A DNA stretch of 64,000 nucleotides from Apostichopus japonicus (lineage: Eukaryota > Echinodermata > Holothuroidea > Aspidochirotida > Stichopodidae). Shown piece after piece: positions 26,574-38,210 of the stretch (within the stretch, counting starts at the first letter, position 1; each line of letters opens with the position of its first letter). Location of the stretch: the NCBI RefSeq assembly GCF_037975245.1, contig NC_092581.1, positions 9,308,303 to 9,372,302 on the forward strand. Direction: 5' to 3'. The notes under the pieces are model-generated. The model ran no database searches, was not told the DNA's origin, and saw only the letters and a program-made list of their open reading frames with translations. Made by a program: the position numbers and the translations under genes.

Positions 26574-29041
26574 TTACACTTCCAGGTGCTTCCATCGCCT
26601 CAATTTTACGGGTACTCTGTCTTTAGACGTCAGTTCCTCTCTGATTCTTAGGACTTTGACTCGCATCACTGCTGCTGAAGGAAGCTCCCTATCTTTATTA
26701 TCCGAATGCTTTCCCTTCAGAACGACATCGACAACATCGCCCTGTTTAACCTTAAAATAAAAGCAAACATTTCTTTCTATAATTAGCTTCTTTATTACAC
26801 TCAAAGTGATACCTTAAAAACCAACTGCATTTTTTGGGTTCAAGCAAAAGCTATTGTTACGTTGGGGTGCTCCGGCTCAATTAGTTCAGGGCTCCGTTAT
26901 TAAATAAGTAGAATTAACAGCAGATAAAGAGAAACGCCAGACATAGATGTAATTGTAGAATATAAGCTTTATTTATTCTGTGTGCAGTGTGTGGCAATAT
27001 TGTTGCCGGAGTGTATCTGAACTTCACTCTCTGAAGTCTGGAATCTTAGTCTTGTTCATACTAAAAAACTACAGTATTTGCTTCCTGTGAAGGGGCAGTA
27101 ACCTCTCTGTGACATAAACTCTGGGTCACAGAGTCTTTTACTTATAATTACTAAGGCACATAGGAGAGGGCTATGACTAACCACACTTGTAATACACATG
27201 AGATGCAACAGGTTGTCATCTGTGGTTAAGCATGAATATTTCATGGAATTAAGACAAAGGGGGCTTCTATGACTATGGTGTGGGTGAAGGGTGAATAAAC
27301 TTGGGAACAGGAAGTAAGTAGTTACTCTTAAGACAAAGAGGCATAGAAGCACATGTTTAAAGTAATATGATGGGGATATAACTGCATGCTACATTACACT
27401 ATTGTGCAAGCGTTTCAAGTACATTAAAATTTGCAGCATTCCCTTTACACCAGATCAAGTACATAGGTGTATACTGTATGCCCTTATTTCAACATATCAA
27501 TCCAACTCCTTTTGCTATGGAATATTTTTCTCATCTATGATGGTGTCATGGGCTGGTGGTGAATCCCATCACTAGCACAATATTACCAACCTTGCCCAGA
27601 ATTTAACATATAAATTAGGTGCATCGACCATGGTAGTGTTGAAGGCCCAAATTACATATATTGTATGGTAGGATATGTTTATGCACTGTTATAAACACAA
27701 CCAGCTGTTTTAGGGAAGTAAAACACATTGACAAACCTGAAATCCTTTATTAAAGTCAGCACTTTCTAAGTACAAATCAGTAATTATGATTTCAGATGCA
27801 CCTCATATTGGATCAGAAATTGAACCTTGGTAAGGTTAACCTTTACACACATATTCCTTATCCAAAGTAACAAGAACCTAATTAGCTAAAAGGTAGATTT
27901 TAAGCAAACTTTGATAATTTCTCAACCAGAGAAAGGAGTTGATGGACAGCATGACACTGCATGTGCCCCTTATCATCAACAACATTCCTAAAACATTTTG
28001 AAACAGAAAGAAGGAAACAGAAGGGATAATTTTCAGCATTGTGAAGAAACATGAATGGTCAATGCTTGCAAAATCAAACCCTTCAAAGCGATTCCTTATT
28101 TTGGACATCTACTCACCATTTTGCTTTTCTTGGATATGACTTTGTTATTCAGCATTAGTCTGGCTTCCAAGAATGCATCTTCTATTTTCCTTTAAAAGGA
28201 GAAAACGTTAGATACAGTATTAAAGGATTTTGTTAAGTGCAGAGAATAATGGCACATTATGTTTAATAGATCAATACAGCAAAGTCCGCATGGTTTGGTA
28301 CTAGAAAATTGTCAATGTTTTAATACATCTGTTAACAGCCAATCTAATTGAAGTGGATACACCTGTGTACTAAGAGGGAATTAGGCTGTACAGATAAGAT
28401 TTGCATTACACATACAATAACATGTCGGTCTTGACAAGCAAAGGTCACTTGCTCGACTGTAGAAATGTAACCAATAGTAGTGTTCCTCTGTCCTCCCCCC
28501 CCTCCTTCCCCATTGCAATCCCCAAAAATGTATTTTCACATTACACCATCAAAATACTGCAATATACTTTGACTCACTTTCTGGAGATTCCAAGCCCACT
28601 ACTAAGAATAGCATCGATTCTTAAAGATGAGACATTAAGTGCGAGATCCTTCCAGGTCCTTGGACCATCTGCTAGGTCATCTTCATCTTCCACCTCCTCA
28701 TCACCCAAATTGTCATCCTCCCACCTTTCATCTGATTCACTATCAGAATACACATCTTCATCATTTTCTCCAAAGACTTTGGAATTTTTCCCTCTCCCTT
28801 TTGAAGAATATGCTTGAACAATGTTTACATGCTGAAATAGACTATCAGGGACCAAAAATTTGGATATCTCATGTTTTGAATTAATGAGAGGTTGCTTCCG
28901 AAGATGAAAACAAGAAGCAGATGATGTTATGTGAACACTTTGTTGTTGCGAGTTAGCTATGTGCTGTGTTATAAGAAAACATCTTGAGTAGTTGTAGTAC
29001 TGTTGGATAGTTGTATAGCTACGTTGGTAAATCTTTAACAT
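26574..29041 (-). CDS. MTRES1: Mitochondrial transcription rescue factor 1
   Basis: Small mitochondrial RNA-binding protein (C6orf203 family) that supports mitochondrial transcription and mitoribosome quality control. Coding exons on the minus strand are 29041-28578, 28189-28117 and 26750-26574, giving 237 residues (human 240). The ATG lies just after a splice acceptor (aacag at 29050-29046), so 5' UTR exons lie upstream. The N-terminus is basic, fitting mitochondrial import. An acidic stretch (about residues 92-123) is followed by the S4-like domain: LRIDAILSSGLGISRKKIED, then LMLNNKVISKKSKMVKQGD, and a C-terminal VPVKLRRWKHLEV. The same order of acidic linker, S4-like fold and a final LRRWK is found in vertebrate MTRES1. 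It is head-to-head with the OIP5-like gene. Confidence 0.92.
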
Positions 29042-29543
29042 TTTCCTGTTGGGAGAGAAAAATATGACATGTTTCTGAACAGTTACCAATCTGTTGTTTG
29101 TGACAGAATTAAGATAATAAAGAATTTGCAAAAAAGATAGAAGTGAAGAACTTACAATCCAGTGAGCAATGGAATAGTCTCATTTCACTGAAAGGATAGG
29201 CCTAGGCTATATAGTGCACCCCAACAATAAGACACATCCCCAATCGGCTTTAGTCTTGAGCCCAACATTACTGCTAGCTTTTAAGTCTCACCAGAGTCTC
29301 ACTTATTGGTTGTAATGCACTGATTGCAAGAGATCTTCCAAAAAAAGTCTCCCCTAATGAGGTACAATTTGATACTCTTTTTTAAATTAAATTTTTCATT
29401 TTTAAAGCCTGCACATAATTGTTTATTGCATGGTTTGGTAGCAGTTATCACTGTCCTACATACTTTTCACACAATTGAATTGGTCATTATAAAATTTACA
29501 TTATGTGTTACTATAGACATAGCTAGTAGTAGTATGTGGTAAC

Positions 29544-29735
29544 TTTTAAAGAAAAAGTCGCCCAGGAAAGAACCTGGGCATGAAAACCAAACTACCGAAC
29601 GACTGATCTGTTCGCAACCCCAGTCCCCTTGCATCGAGACTGTGACTGTGGGATCAACGTCGAGTGTGCACCACCATTCCCCTCGAAAGGGAACAGATAC
29701 TATACATGATCTTAGCCAAAAGGCTGAGAAGCGAG
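29544..29735 (-). mobile_element. SINE-like retroposon with a U2 snRNA-derived head
   Basis: On the minus strand, 29735-29691 reads as the first 45 nucleotides of U2 snRNA with a few changes: CGCTTCTC, then AGCCTTTTGGCTAAGATCA, then AGTATCTGTTC. After that the sequence is unrelated to U2. The U2 Sm site and the 3' half are absent. The 3' end is a perfect 7-bp hairpin, GCCCAGG-TTCTTT-CCTGGGC (29579-29560), followed by GACTTTTT and an A-rich tail. GGTAAC at 29538-29543 and 29735-29740 may be a 6-bp target duplication. SINEs with snRNA-derived heads have been described (SINEU in crocodilians). It is not a functional U2 gene. Confidence 0.7.
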
Positions 29736-30454
29736 GTAACAGTGATATTGTTAATCAGGTAAATAAATTAAACAAAAATATAACATGGGCCATTATAACT
29801 GGGTATAGTCTAGGGCAAGTCTATTGACAGAGTATGGTTCAACCGTGATTTATGGTTACCTGGAATTAGGCCTAGCCAGCCAAGGGGTTAAATAAAGTGC
29901 CTGTTTCTGTTAAGTTGGAACTTAATTAGCCTACTGCCATGCACAATATTATGGTGCTGAGTGAAAAATGTGTATTACTTGTATCCAAGTTACAGTATGC
30001 TGCTATTGTTGCATTCAATAAACACTTAGCAAAGACCTGAGCATAGAGTATAGGCTGTATTGCTCTGTCCATTTATTATAACCTTAAGCAAGTATTTAAT
30101 CTTATCTCAAACACTACGTAGGCCTGGAACTGTGGTAGGCCTAGCCTAAAAAAGTAACCGGATTAAAGGTACACACTTAACCTACCAAGTGGTACGTACG
30201 AGTAACTTATGCCTGCTGGCAACTAGTCCTATAGGCCTAGCTAGCTACTGTAGCTATAGGCTTTGCCAGCATTGATGAGTAGGCTTAAGTTACTCGGTTT
30301 TCCATGCTGGAAAACACCAAAATGAAAAATGAGAAGAAAACAAATTAATTGCTACCCTGGGAATATAACTTACGTGCCTAGGCTAGTCTAGTAATAGAAA
30401 ATGCATATTCTGTGCTGTGTGTATTTTCAGTTCAGTGAGGTTATAATGCTACTT

Positions 30455-30481
30455 GCGCGAAATCTGCAAATGCGCGGGAAA
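30455..30481. promoter_or_regulatory. Two E2F-like sites upstream of OIP5
   Basis: GCGCGAAA (30455-30462) and GCGCGGGAAA (30472-30481) are reverse complements of the E2F consensus forms TTTCGCGC and TTTCCCGCGC. They lie 10 bases apart, about 250 bases upstream of the OIP5 start codon. Centromere-assembly genes are commonly cell-cycle controlled through E2F/DREAM, so the context fits. The sites may also affect MTRES1 on the other side. Confidence 0.5.
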
Positions 30482-30731
30482 AGCGCATGTATCTAAAATG
30501 AATACCGATCGCTATATGTGTGCATTCCACTGTTAAAATACGGTCCTCGCGTACGTAGACTGTACAATATAAAGTCTGTGTAACGAAATCATGTTCAATA
30601 AACATGTTTGATGTACTGTACATGTGAACCAGAGAATGAGAAAATCTTTAGATTCCTCTGGAATTGATTTTGATCGTTGATTCGATACCACTCAACCTGG
30701 CCTAGGAGAAAAGACAATCAGAGTGGCAAAA

Positions 30732-33700
30732 ATGGCAACATCTGACGATGATGACGAGAAGTTAATACTGTTCCAGTGCAAGGAGTGTAACGTTATCATC
30801 ACAGACTCCTCCAATTCGGATGGAGCAAATGACAACATGGGGATAGTTAAATTAGAAGGTAAAATGAGAAAATAACCAGCTGTGCTATGACCCAAGTGGG
30901 TCATCATATTAATGTGTTTAGTTGACTGTAGACATATGTTTTAAAGGAAATCCTGTTGATTAGGCCTAAGGTGAAATGTGAATACCTGGCCTTTCAGAAG
31001 GTCCCTTTGTCGGCTGTAGTTGTGGAGTCACGGTCAAGTTGTTTAGTGAACATCTTCATTAGGACTTGTATGACTCCAGCAAGAATAGTGTTGTCACAAT
31101 GTTTGGTATGATGTCAATGTTCTGTATTAGGCCTAGGCAATATGTTGTTTTCAAAAAGCCTGCTCTGATATTCTCAAATAGTTTTATAGAGAAATTCATC
31201 TAAATAGTAACAACTTCTCCACTGTGCCTCTGACTCCAGACCCCCCCCCCCCAAAAAAAAAAATTATAATCCACTCGATCAGATTTGGTCTTAAATATAC
31301 AGTAAGAAACATCACTTTGACTCCAGCAATGGTAACCTATCCTGCATATTTCAATGTTCTGCATTATGTGTCGTTAGCAAAAATATGTTCATCTGAAAAT
31401 TAACGTCTCCACTGCCTCTCTGACTTCAGTAAGAAAATTATACCTAGCACTGCAACCCAGACTCCAGGCACAAAAAGGCATGCTGTGCTGACTGTAATGA
31501 TACATAACATGGGCTAGTAATCGTTGGGCTAGACTTTGAAGAGATTCTGCAATTTATCGTCACTGTGACTCCGTAGAAAAGAAGCAAATATACTGTACAA
31601 CATTGCTGGATATTGTAATTTCTCCAGCCCGGTCAAGTACCTACTCAACATTCAAAGGAAGATATAGGAACATTGGGGGCAATGCAGTGATTTTGGTGGT
31701 CTTATGTTTCAGGGATGAAAGTTAAATGCCCAACTTTTGAGTAATACTTAGTAAGTATGTAAAATTGCCAGCAATAGTGAAAAAGGTGCTTTTAGGCTGT
31801 TTAGTAGTTCAATGTTTTTTTGTGTTTTTGTCCATTTCCAGATTTTCCAGAAACATTGTATGATGGATCTGTACTAGAAATTGGTCACGGAATGGAGAAA
31901 GGATGGTAAGGCGCACATCATGCGTCAATATTTGGTTTGCTATTGTATAGCCCAGGCTCCTTTATGACACTCAGTAGTACTGGCTTTTCGAGTAGATTGT
32001 AAGACAATTTTGAAACTGATTTCGAATAATTATGAACACTACTAATATATTTTTTATTCCTAGTCAGCCATACATGTAACATACTCTGCAAAGGTGCAGA
32101 CCCATATAATCAATAATGACTAAGATGGGTGATAAACCCATTTGTTTTAAATGGCGTAATTTATGTCACCAAAGTACACCAAATTATAGCACTGAATTTT
32201 GATTTATTTTGTTAATTTGTGTATTTTGGCCTTAGATGCAGAGAAGCATATTCAGAAAACTGTTTAATATCAATGCCGGGCTGGACCGTATGTACAAAGC
32301 TAACTAGTTTAATTTATCATATATATTTTATAATATTATTAAAAATGGTTTAAAGGGCTTAAATTGTCTAATACTATGTGAAAAGTTGTATATGCTCTAC
32401 ATTGCATGGTCACAAGTACCTATTAGATTCACTCCCCTTCACCTGAGTAGATTTTTTTCCTAAACATACTGTAGTCCATTGGACCGCTTGAGTCAGCTCA
32501 AAACCTTGTACCAAGTAAATCAATAAAAAAACACAAAAAATTGTCATCTGTGTTCTTGCTTTTCAACTTGTCAGTGTTGTTGTTACTGATATCTTTACAT
32601 ATCTTTCTCCGACAGTTCTTATTTCATCTTGAGCTGTTCCAGTTGTGATGCAGCCGTTGGAAAATTCTACAAGTCAGTGTGTAAAGATCTGTTGGACCTT
32701 AAAGGGCATGCAACGCTGAAGCTAGACAAGCTTAAGTTGTGAGTATGATATCTTAAAGGCATTGAAGACTCGCCCCAAACCGCGTGCCACCCTTTGAAGA
32801 AGTTAACTCTCCGTTGCTTGCAAGTGAAGTTTTTTCTTGTCTCTACAAAATGCAGACAGTAATGAAAAGTGATACCATGTTATCTTTTATACAGACCTGA
32901 GATGTCCATCGCTGCTATGTACACTGTGTTGTGGGTATTGACTGTAGCTGCAGGTATTGACTGTACACTAGGGTCTAATTACCGACGGTAGCAGCTGTGT
33001 GTGTATTTTCTGGGATAAATGGTGGTGTCTAACACTTCTGTTACACCTCATTCGAAACTAGGTCAGATTACCGGCGTCAGAAGCGAGTCTTCACTCCCTT
33101 TAAGCATGTACAGAGATGTAAGCAGTTGGTTCATGAACCAGAGATTGCAAAAGTGCGATGATGAGAAAGTGTGAAAGAAAAAAATTATCCCCAGTAATTA
33201 ATGTATTAATTGAGATTGGTCAATCATTTGTTATGTATTCAAATCATGAATGAGTGAATCAGCCAGCGGCATGGGGAACATACATGGATGACCAAAGAGG
33301 ATTCAATCGGGTGGGGGGTTGATACAGGGCTGTGGTGACATGGGGTGGGGGGGGGGGAGATGGGCTCATAGTTTGAAATTAAGTGACATTAAGGGAGAAA
33401 AGTACAAAGTACACTATAGCCTTCTGTTTTGTGGTGTTTGATAAATTAAGAAATGCTTTCCTTTTGCACAACTAGGAATGAAGGTATTTAACCCCTGGCT
33501 GAGATGCTTCTAAGTCTCGGTATTAAGAAAATCCACTAGGCACTTGAATGGAAAACCAGCACATCTATTAGTAATGTATACTATGAAATTAGTGTTGTAT
33601 ACTTTGATCTCTCCATGCGCTTTAATAAAGCAATAACATGCTTGTTTCTTTCTTTTTGCATAATGTATACATGTGTATTGTTTTCTCTCTCTCTCTCTCT

Positions 33701-36222
33701 CATAAAGCTACTCTGTGCCTGTACAAATAAATTCTCGTAAGGTAAATCAGACTTCCTTTCAAGATGCAAGAGAACCCGAGAGGAAGAAAGTAAACGAAGA
33801 AGAGTCCGACGACGATTTGAAGTCGGTTCGCAGCGATATTACCAAGGTGGGTAATGTTTGTATATGTTAATGTATATGTTGTATATGTTTGTAGAGAAAT
33901 ACATAGAGATAGGTGTATAAAAGAATAAAGAAATTAAGAGTCATATAGAGTCCCACCCTTTGTCCTTTGATCCCCTCCACCAAAGCATTGTGATGCTGTC
34001 TGTCTTTCTCACTGACAATACTGTGAGTTTTCTTCAGTTTATTGCACTTATCTTAAATGTGGCCCTTAGCCAGTCTGGGGTACTTGGCTACAGAGCCCCC
34101 CTTTGTAGCACTATCATACTTATGCAAGTCCAACCCACCCCATCCCACCACCCGCCTCCAAAAAAAAACTTAATAAGAAGTAGAAATTTAAAACAAATGC
34201 AGTTAGCTACAGGCCTGTATACTGTCCAACAACAATCTTCACAGAAAGGTATCACAAATTTTCTTTCTCTATTCTTGAGCAATAACCACATTACATACGT
34301 GGTCTTTAAAATATGCTACTTATGTGAAGAAGAAAACAAAATTGGTTGTGCAAGTAAACAGAATCAAACAATGATAGAGAATCAAGACGACAAAGTAAAT
34401 TTGTGTATAAGCCTCTTTTAGTTCGTTTGTGTGCCACCTTCTATATCTGATTAGAATGGACTTTTACCTTGCCAATTGGGAGAGTAGAATACCAGTATGT
34501 ACCTGTTGCTATGGTGTTTGAAAACTGTTTCAGTGGGAAGGACAAAACAACACTCACTGTATGCAAAAGCCCTCATTATCCTGTAATGCAAGCTAGCCTT
34601 CAGGTGATGTATTCAACAGCTTTCCTAGGGGATACAGTAGGTTAAGTAAGTGGGTCAAAACATTTTCAGTCTCACAAAATGCTGTGCACTAATTGTATAT
34701 GTAATACAGTAGGTATGTGATTTATCAGGTAACACTCACATCAAGAGCTGTGGGCTTGTGAATAATCAGCAATAAAATAAGTGTACATATCAATGATGAA
34801 ACAGAACAGGAGTTCAATGATGAAAATTTCTCTTGTGAAAAGGTGAAAAGAGCTTAGATATGAGGATTAATGTGAATTCCCTTCAAAACTAATTAGCCAG
34901 ATCTGTGAAAAAGTAATTTACCACAATGTTAGTTACTTATCAAATCAGTCAATCAGAAATTCCTTTTGTCCCAAGAAACAAAATGTTTGCAGTTGCACAT
35001 GATTGTCAGTATTTGTTGAAAACATCTTGGTAGATTGACATATCACTGTACAATGATGTAATCTTCATACATATATTATGTACATATTCATTCTGCATAG
35101 AATACATATTCATTCTATATAGAATACATATTCATTCTACATAGAATACATATTCATTCTACATAGAATACATATTCATTCTACATAGAATACATATTCA
35201 TTCTACATAGAATTCATATTCATTCTACATAGAATACATATTCGTTCTACATAGAATACATATTCGTTCTACATAGAAAACATTCATTATACATAGAATA
35301 CATATTCATTCTGCATAGAATACATATTCATTCTATATAGAATACATATTCATTCTACATAGAATACATATTCATTCTACATAGAATACATATTCATTCT
35401 ACTTAGAATACATATTCATTCTACATAGAATTCATATTCATTCTACATCGAAGACATATTCATTTTACATAGAATACATATTCATTCTATATAGAATACA
35501 TATTAATTATGCATAGAATACATATTCATTCTACATAGAATTCATATTCATTCTACATAGAATACATATTCATTCTACATAGAAAACATATTCATTCTAC
35601 ATAGAATAAATATTCATTCTACATAGAATAAATATTCATTCTACATAGAATACATATTCATTCTACATAGCATACATATTCATTCTCCATAGCATACATA
35701 AGTGTGATAACATATCACCAGGATATCTCAAACCACTTTGTACCAATAGATGACATTTATGACTTGCACATAAGCAGTTATTGTCCTTCTTTCCATATCT
35801 CCTACGTGCAGATGAAGTATGTGATGTGCCATTTTGACGAGAGACTGAGAAGAATCGAAAAGACATTGTGTTTGCCCGATATCGAGGAGGAGATACCAGA
35901 GATCGATGGGCCCATGGTTACTGGGGCATCCATGGTTTCTGGGGCGTCCATGTTTAGTGAAACTGGACCACAGGACATTACAGCTGAGGTCAACAGTCCA
36001 AATAGTACTAGAAGTTTAACTCAGAGACTTGCTGTAGCAGAAACTTCATTGGAGAAACAAGACAGGAGCAGGAGTTTCAATCGTTCCGATAGCATATCGA
36101 GACGTTTCTCAAATTCTAGCAGAACCAGTACCACAGAGAGTACGCCTAGGAAGTCACAGAAAAGACAAACATCAAGTGGGAGTAGAAGCCCCGAGGGTAA
36201 ATTTAAGAAGAGAAGAAAATAA
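30732..36222 (+). CDS. OIP5: Mis18-family CENP-A loading factor (OIP5/Mis18-beta-like)
   Basis: Mis18 proteins license centromeric chromatin for CENP-A deposition. Coding exons are 30732-30858, 31842-31905, 32616-32738, 33708-33846 and 35812-36222; phases are consistent and give 287 residues. The Mis18/Yippee-type zinc domain shows the expected two CxxC pairs, CKEC (16-19) and CSSC (71-74), followed by LKGHATLKLDKLKFYSV, which resembles the OIP5 version (LRGH) more than MIS18A. Exon 5 begins with a probable helix (HFDERLRRIEKTL), then a long Ser/Thr/Arg-rich tail ending in KKRRK, a likely nuclear signal; this tail makes the protein longer than human OIP5 (229). Whether it is strictly OIP5 or a pre-duplication Mis18 is uncertain. 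Confidence 0.85.
33683..33701 (+). repeat. (TC)n microsatellite forming a splice polypyrimidine tract
   Basis: A run of about nine TC units ends six bases before the AG acceptor of OIP5 exon 4 (exon begins 33708). The microsatellite therefore is the polypyrimidine tract of this intron, and its length could affect exon use. Confidence 0.7.
35085..35703 (+). repeat. 22-bp minisatellite in OIP5 intron 4
   Basis: About 28 tandem copies of a unit close to gaatacatattcattctacat (with a final a) fill this stretch, with scattered variants. Each unit contains two short dyads: gaat-acat-attc and attct-acat-agaat. The array can therefore form many small hairpins on either strand. It ends about 105 bases before the acceptor of the last OIP5 exon (35812). 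Confidence 0.9.
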
Positions 36223-36353
36223 AATGTGGAGTGGAATTTGAATTCAGCTCTCAACAAAACACATGTCAAGCTGATGATACCTGATGATTATACCTGGCAT
36301 ATCATGTATATTATTTGAAATATCTGGCAGAATCATCTTGTTAGTGATATACA

Positions 36354-36655
36354 ATTTGATTGAATCTCAATACCAGATATAAATCTAGCAAATTAGCTGG
36401 TCCTGTTGAGTTGGATGAATAATCAATTTTTCTTATCATTATTAATCCAGATATGGTTAATATGCAGTTTTACCTAATCCTATGAAACCATATTGATTGA
36501 ATGTATTGTTAATTTGATTGGATCTCAATAGCAGATATAAATATGGCAAATTATTTGATCCTGTTGTTGAATAATCAATGTTTCTTTTCATTATTAATCC
36601 AGATTTGGTTAATATGCAGTTTAAACTAATCTTATCAAACCATATCAAGCTTCAT
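36354..36655 (+). repeat. Tandem duplication of about 157 bases
   Basis: The block tttgattg-atctcaata, cagatataaat, gatcctgttg, gaataatcaat, cattattaatccagat, ggttaatatgcagttt occurs from 36354 and again from 36513 with few changes. It lies in the presumed OIP5 3' UTR. Confidence 0.8.
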
Positions 36656-37875
36656 TTGAAGCCAAGTGAGTGAAAAGTTATCTTAGACCACAGATGCCCA
36701 GAAAAGATTTCATATGGGCTTCTTGTTAGCTTAGCAGTCTGGCAGTTAAAATGCTGTTATTATGGCCACACCATATCACATAGTCAAACTTGATAAAATA
36801 ATAATTTTATAAATATATACATTCAAGTCATCAACTGGAGGGATTAGAAAAGGTATGGCTATAACTTGATATCAAATCAAGACCTACTAGGATGAAATAA
36901 GATTTGGTACTGTTCAAATTTGGTCTGAACAAGGGTAAAGGTGACCCCAGAATAGGTACAGCTTGAACCTTATTAACACTTTTTTAGTCCAAATTTCAGT
37001 TCGATTTAGTATAACTTGCGTCAATACATCTCTTTTTCTGGACACACGGTAACTCAACACCAAGAAAGATTCATTGTTCGGAAGGCAAAGCATCATAAAT
37101 TACAAAGGATTTATCATGGTTATGTATGACTGGCATTACACAAGGTTTTGTCAATGTTCCCATGCCAAGACGGCATTTAGAAACAGAGGGCAGGGGGGGG
37201 GGGCTGGGACACCCCAATCGCAGCCAGGATTTTTTCAAAATTCAAATATCCTTATTAGCACCGTGTTAGGCCTTATCATAGTAGACCTAGTTTATTTTCT
37301 AATTATGCCTCACCAATGGGCCATTTGACATCTAAACTTGGAATCAATTACAGACCCCCCTCCCCCTTACGTGGGAGTAGCATTCAACAACCCCACAGCC
37401 ATACCTCTCATTCATAAATTGTGTGATATATTTAACATTGATGCTAATATAAAGATCAGTCAGAGGGGGGTGGGATGGATTGAGTATGTGGCACCCCTAC
37501 CCCAGACCCTTGAAATCGCGTCATTGCTCCCAAATTTCAAGACTAAATAACACTGATGTAGCACTACAATTAGACACTACAACTATTTCTCACATTTATG
37601 TGATGTTGTAACTTGTATATACAACACACATTGATGTAGAGTTTATGCAGAGAGCAGTACTGATTGAAAAAGTTATCCAGTGAAAAAGAGAACAAATATC
37701 AAACTTGGTTCAGATTTGTTTTCCTAGAAACTTTATTTGGTAAAAACTCTTGACTTTTCTGCGGTGGTTATGAAGGGACAGGCGAGATGCAGACTTAGCC
37801 TGTTAGTATGATGAGAAATCACAACAAATTTGAACATTTCTGTCAAATTAACAAGTTGTGGTAAAATACTGTTAA

Positions 37876-38210
37876 AAGTTGTCGAACTGCTGCGATGCAT
37901 GTAACTTGAAAACACATCAAAAATATGATATTTGACAAGTTACGATAATATTAAATCTTGGAAAGACAAAAGAAATTTATAGCAAGAACGGGATTCAGAC
38001 TAGTGACCTGTCAGTTCACATTATTCATTTACTTTTATAATATCATATCTTAGTGAAAGTTTTGAAATTGTTGAATTGCTGCTTTGCACGTTACTTAACA
38101 ACACCTCGACTAGGATACTTGTCGAGGTGGCAAGTTACAATTATATTATATCTTTGGTGCTAATTATCAGATTGTCAGGTTGCTGCGTTGCTTGTAACTT
38201 GACACTTCAG
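37876..38210 (+). repeat. Three diverged repeats with a gtaacttg motif
   Basis: Related words gttgtcgaactgctgcgatg, attgttgaattgctgctttg and attgtcaggttgctgcgttg occur at about 37876, 38067 and 38171. Each is followed within a few bases by a form of gtaacttga, and the first two by the inverted form caagttac at 37938 and 38129. This suggests a partly decayed repeat with internal dyads. Confidence 0.5.
37955..37995 (-). repeat. tRNA-derived SINE-like fragment, copy B
   Basis: This matches the fragment at 12479-12525 (aaatctt, caaaagaaatt, agaacgggattc). The reverse strand gives the B-box-like GAATCCCG. See copy A for limits of the call. Confidence 0.4.

Larger units (their letters stand above)
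29042..30731. other. Divergent upstream region of MTRES1 and OIP5
   Basis: This interval must contain the MTRES1 5' UTR exon(s) and both promoters. It also holds the U2-headed retroposon (29544-29735). The stretch 30100-30730 has more CpG than its surroundings and carries two E2F-like sites. No further coding exon was found. Confidence 0.55.

Noticed and set aside
28401-28817. Serine-rich 138-codon open frame on the plus strand
   Set aside because: It is the antisense shadow of the acidic region of MTRES1 exon 1, which has real homology and correct splice sites.
29691-29735. Functional U2 snRNA gene
   Set aside because: Only the first 45 bases match. The Sm site, stem-loops III and IV and the usual length are absent, and the branch-site region carries a change.
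33960-34421. 153-codon open frame in OIP5 intron 4
   Set aside because: It overlaps no conserved motif, has no homology I recognise and lies wholly inside an intron.
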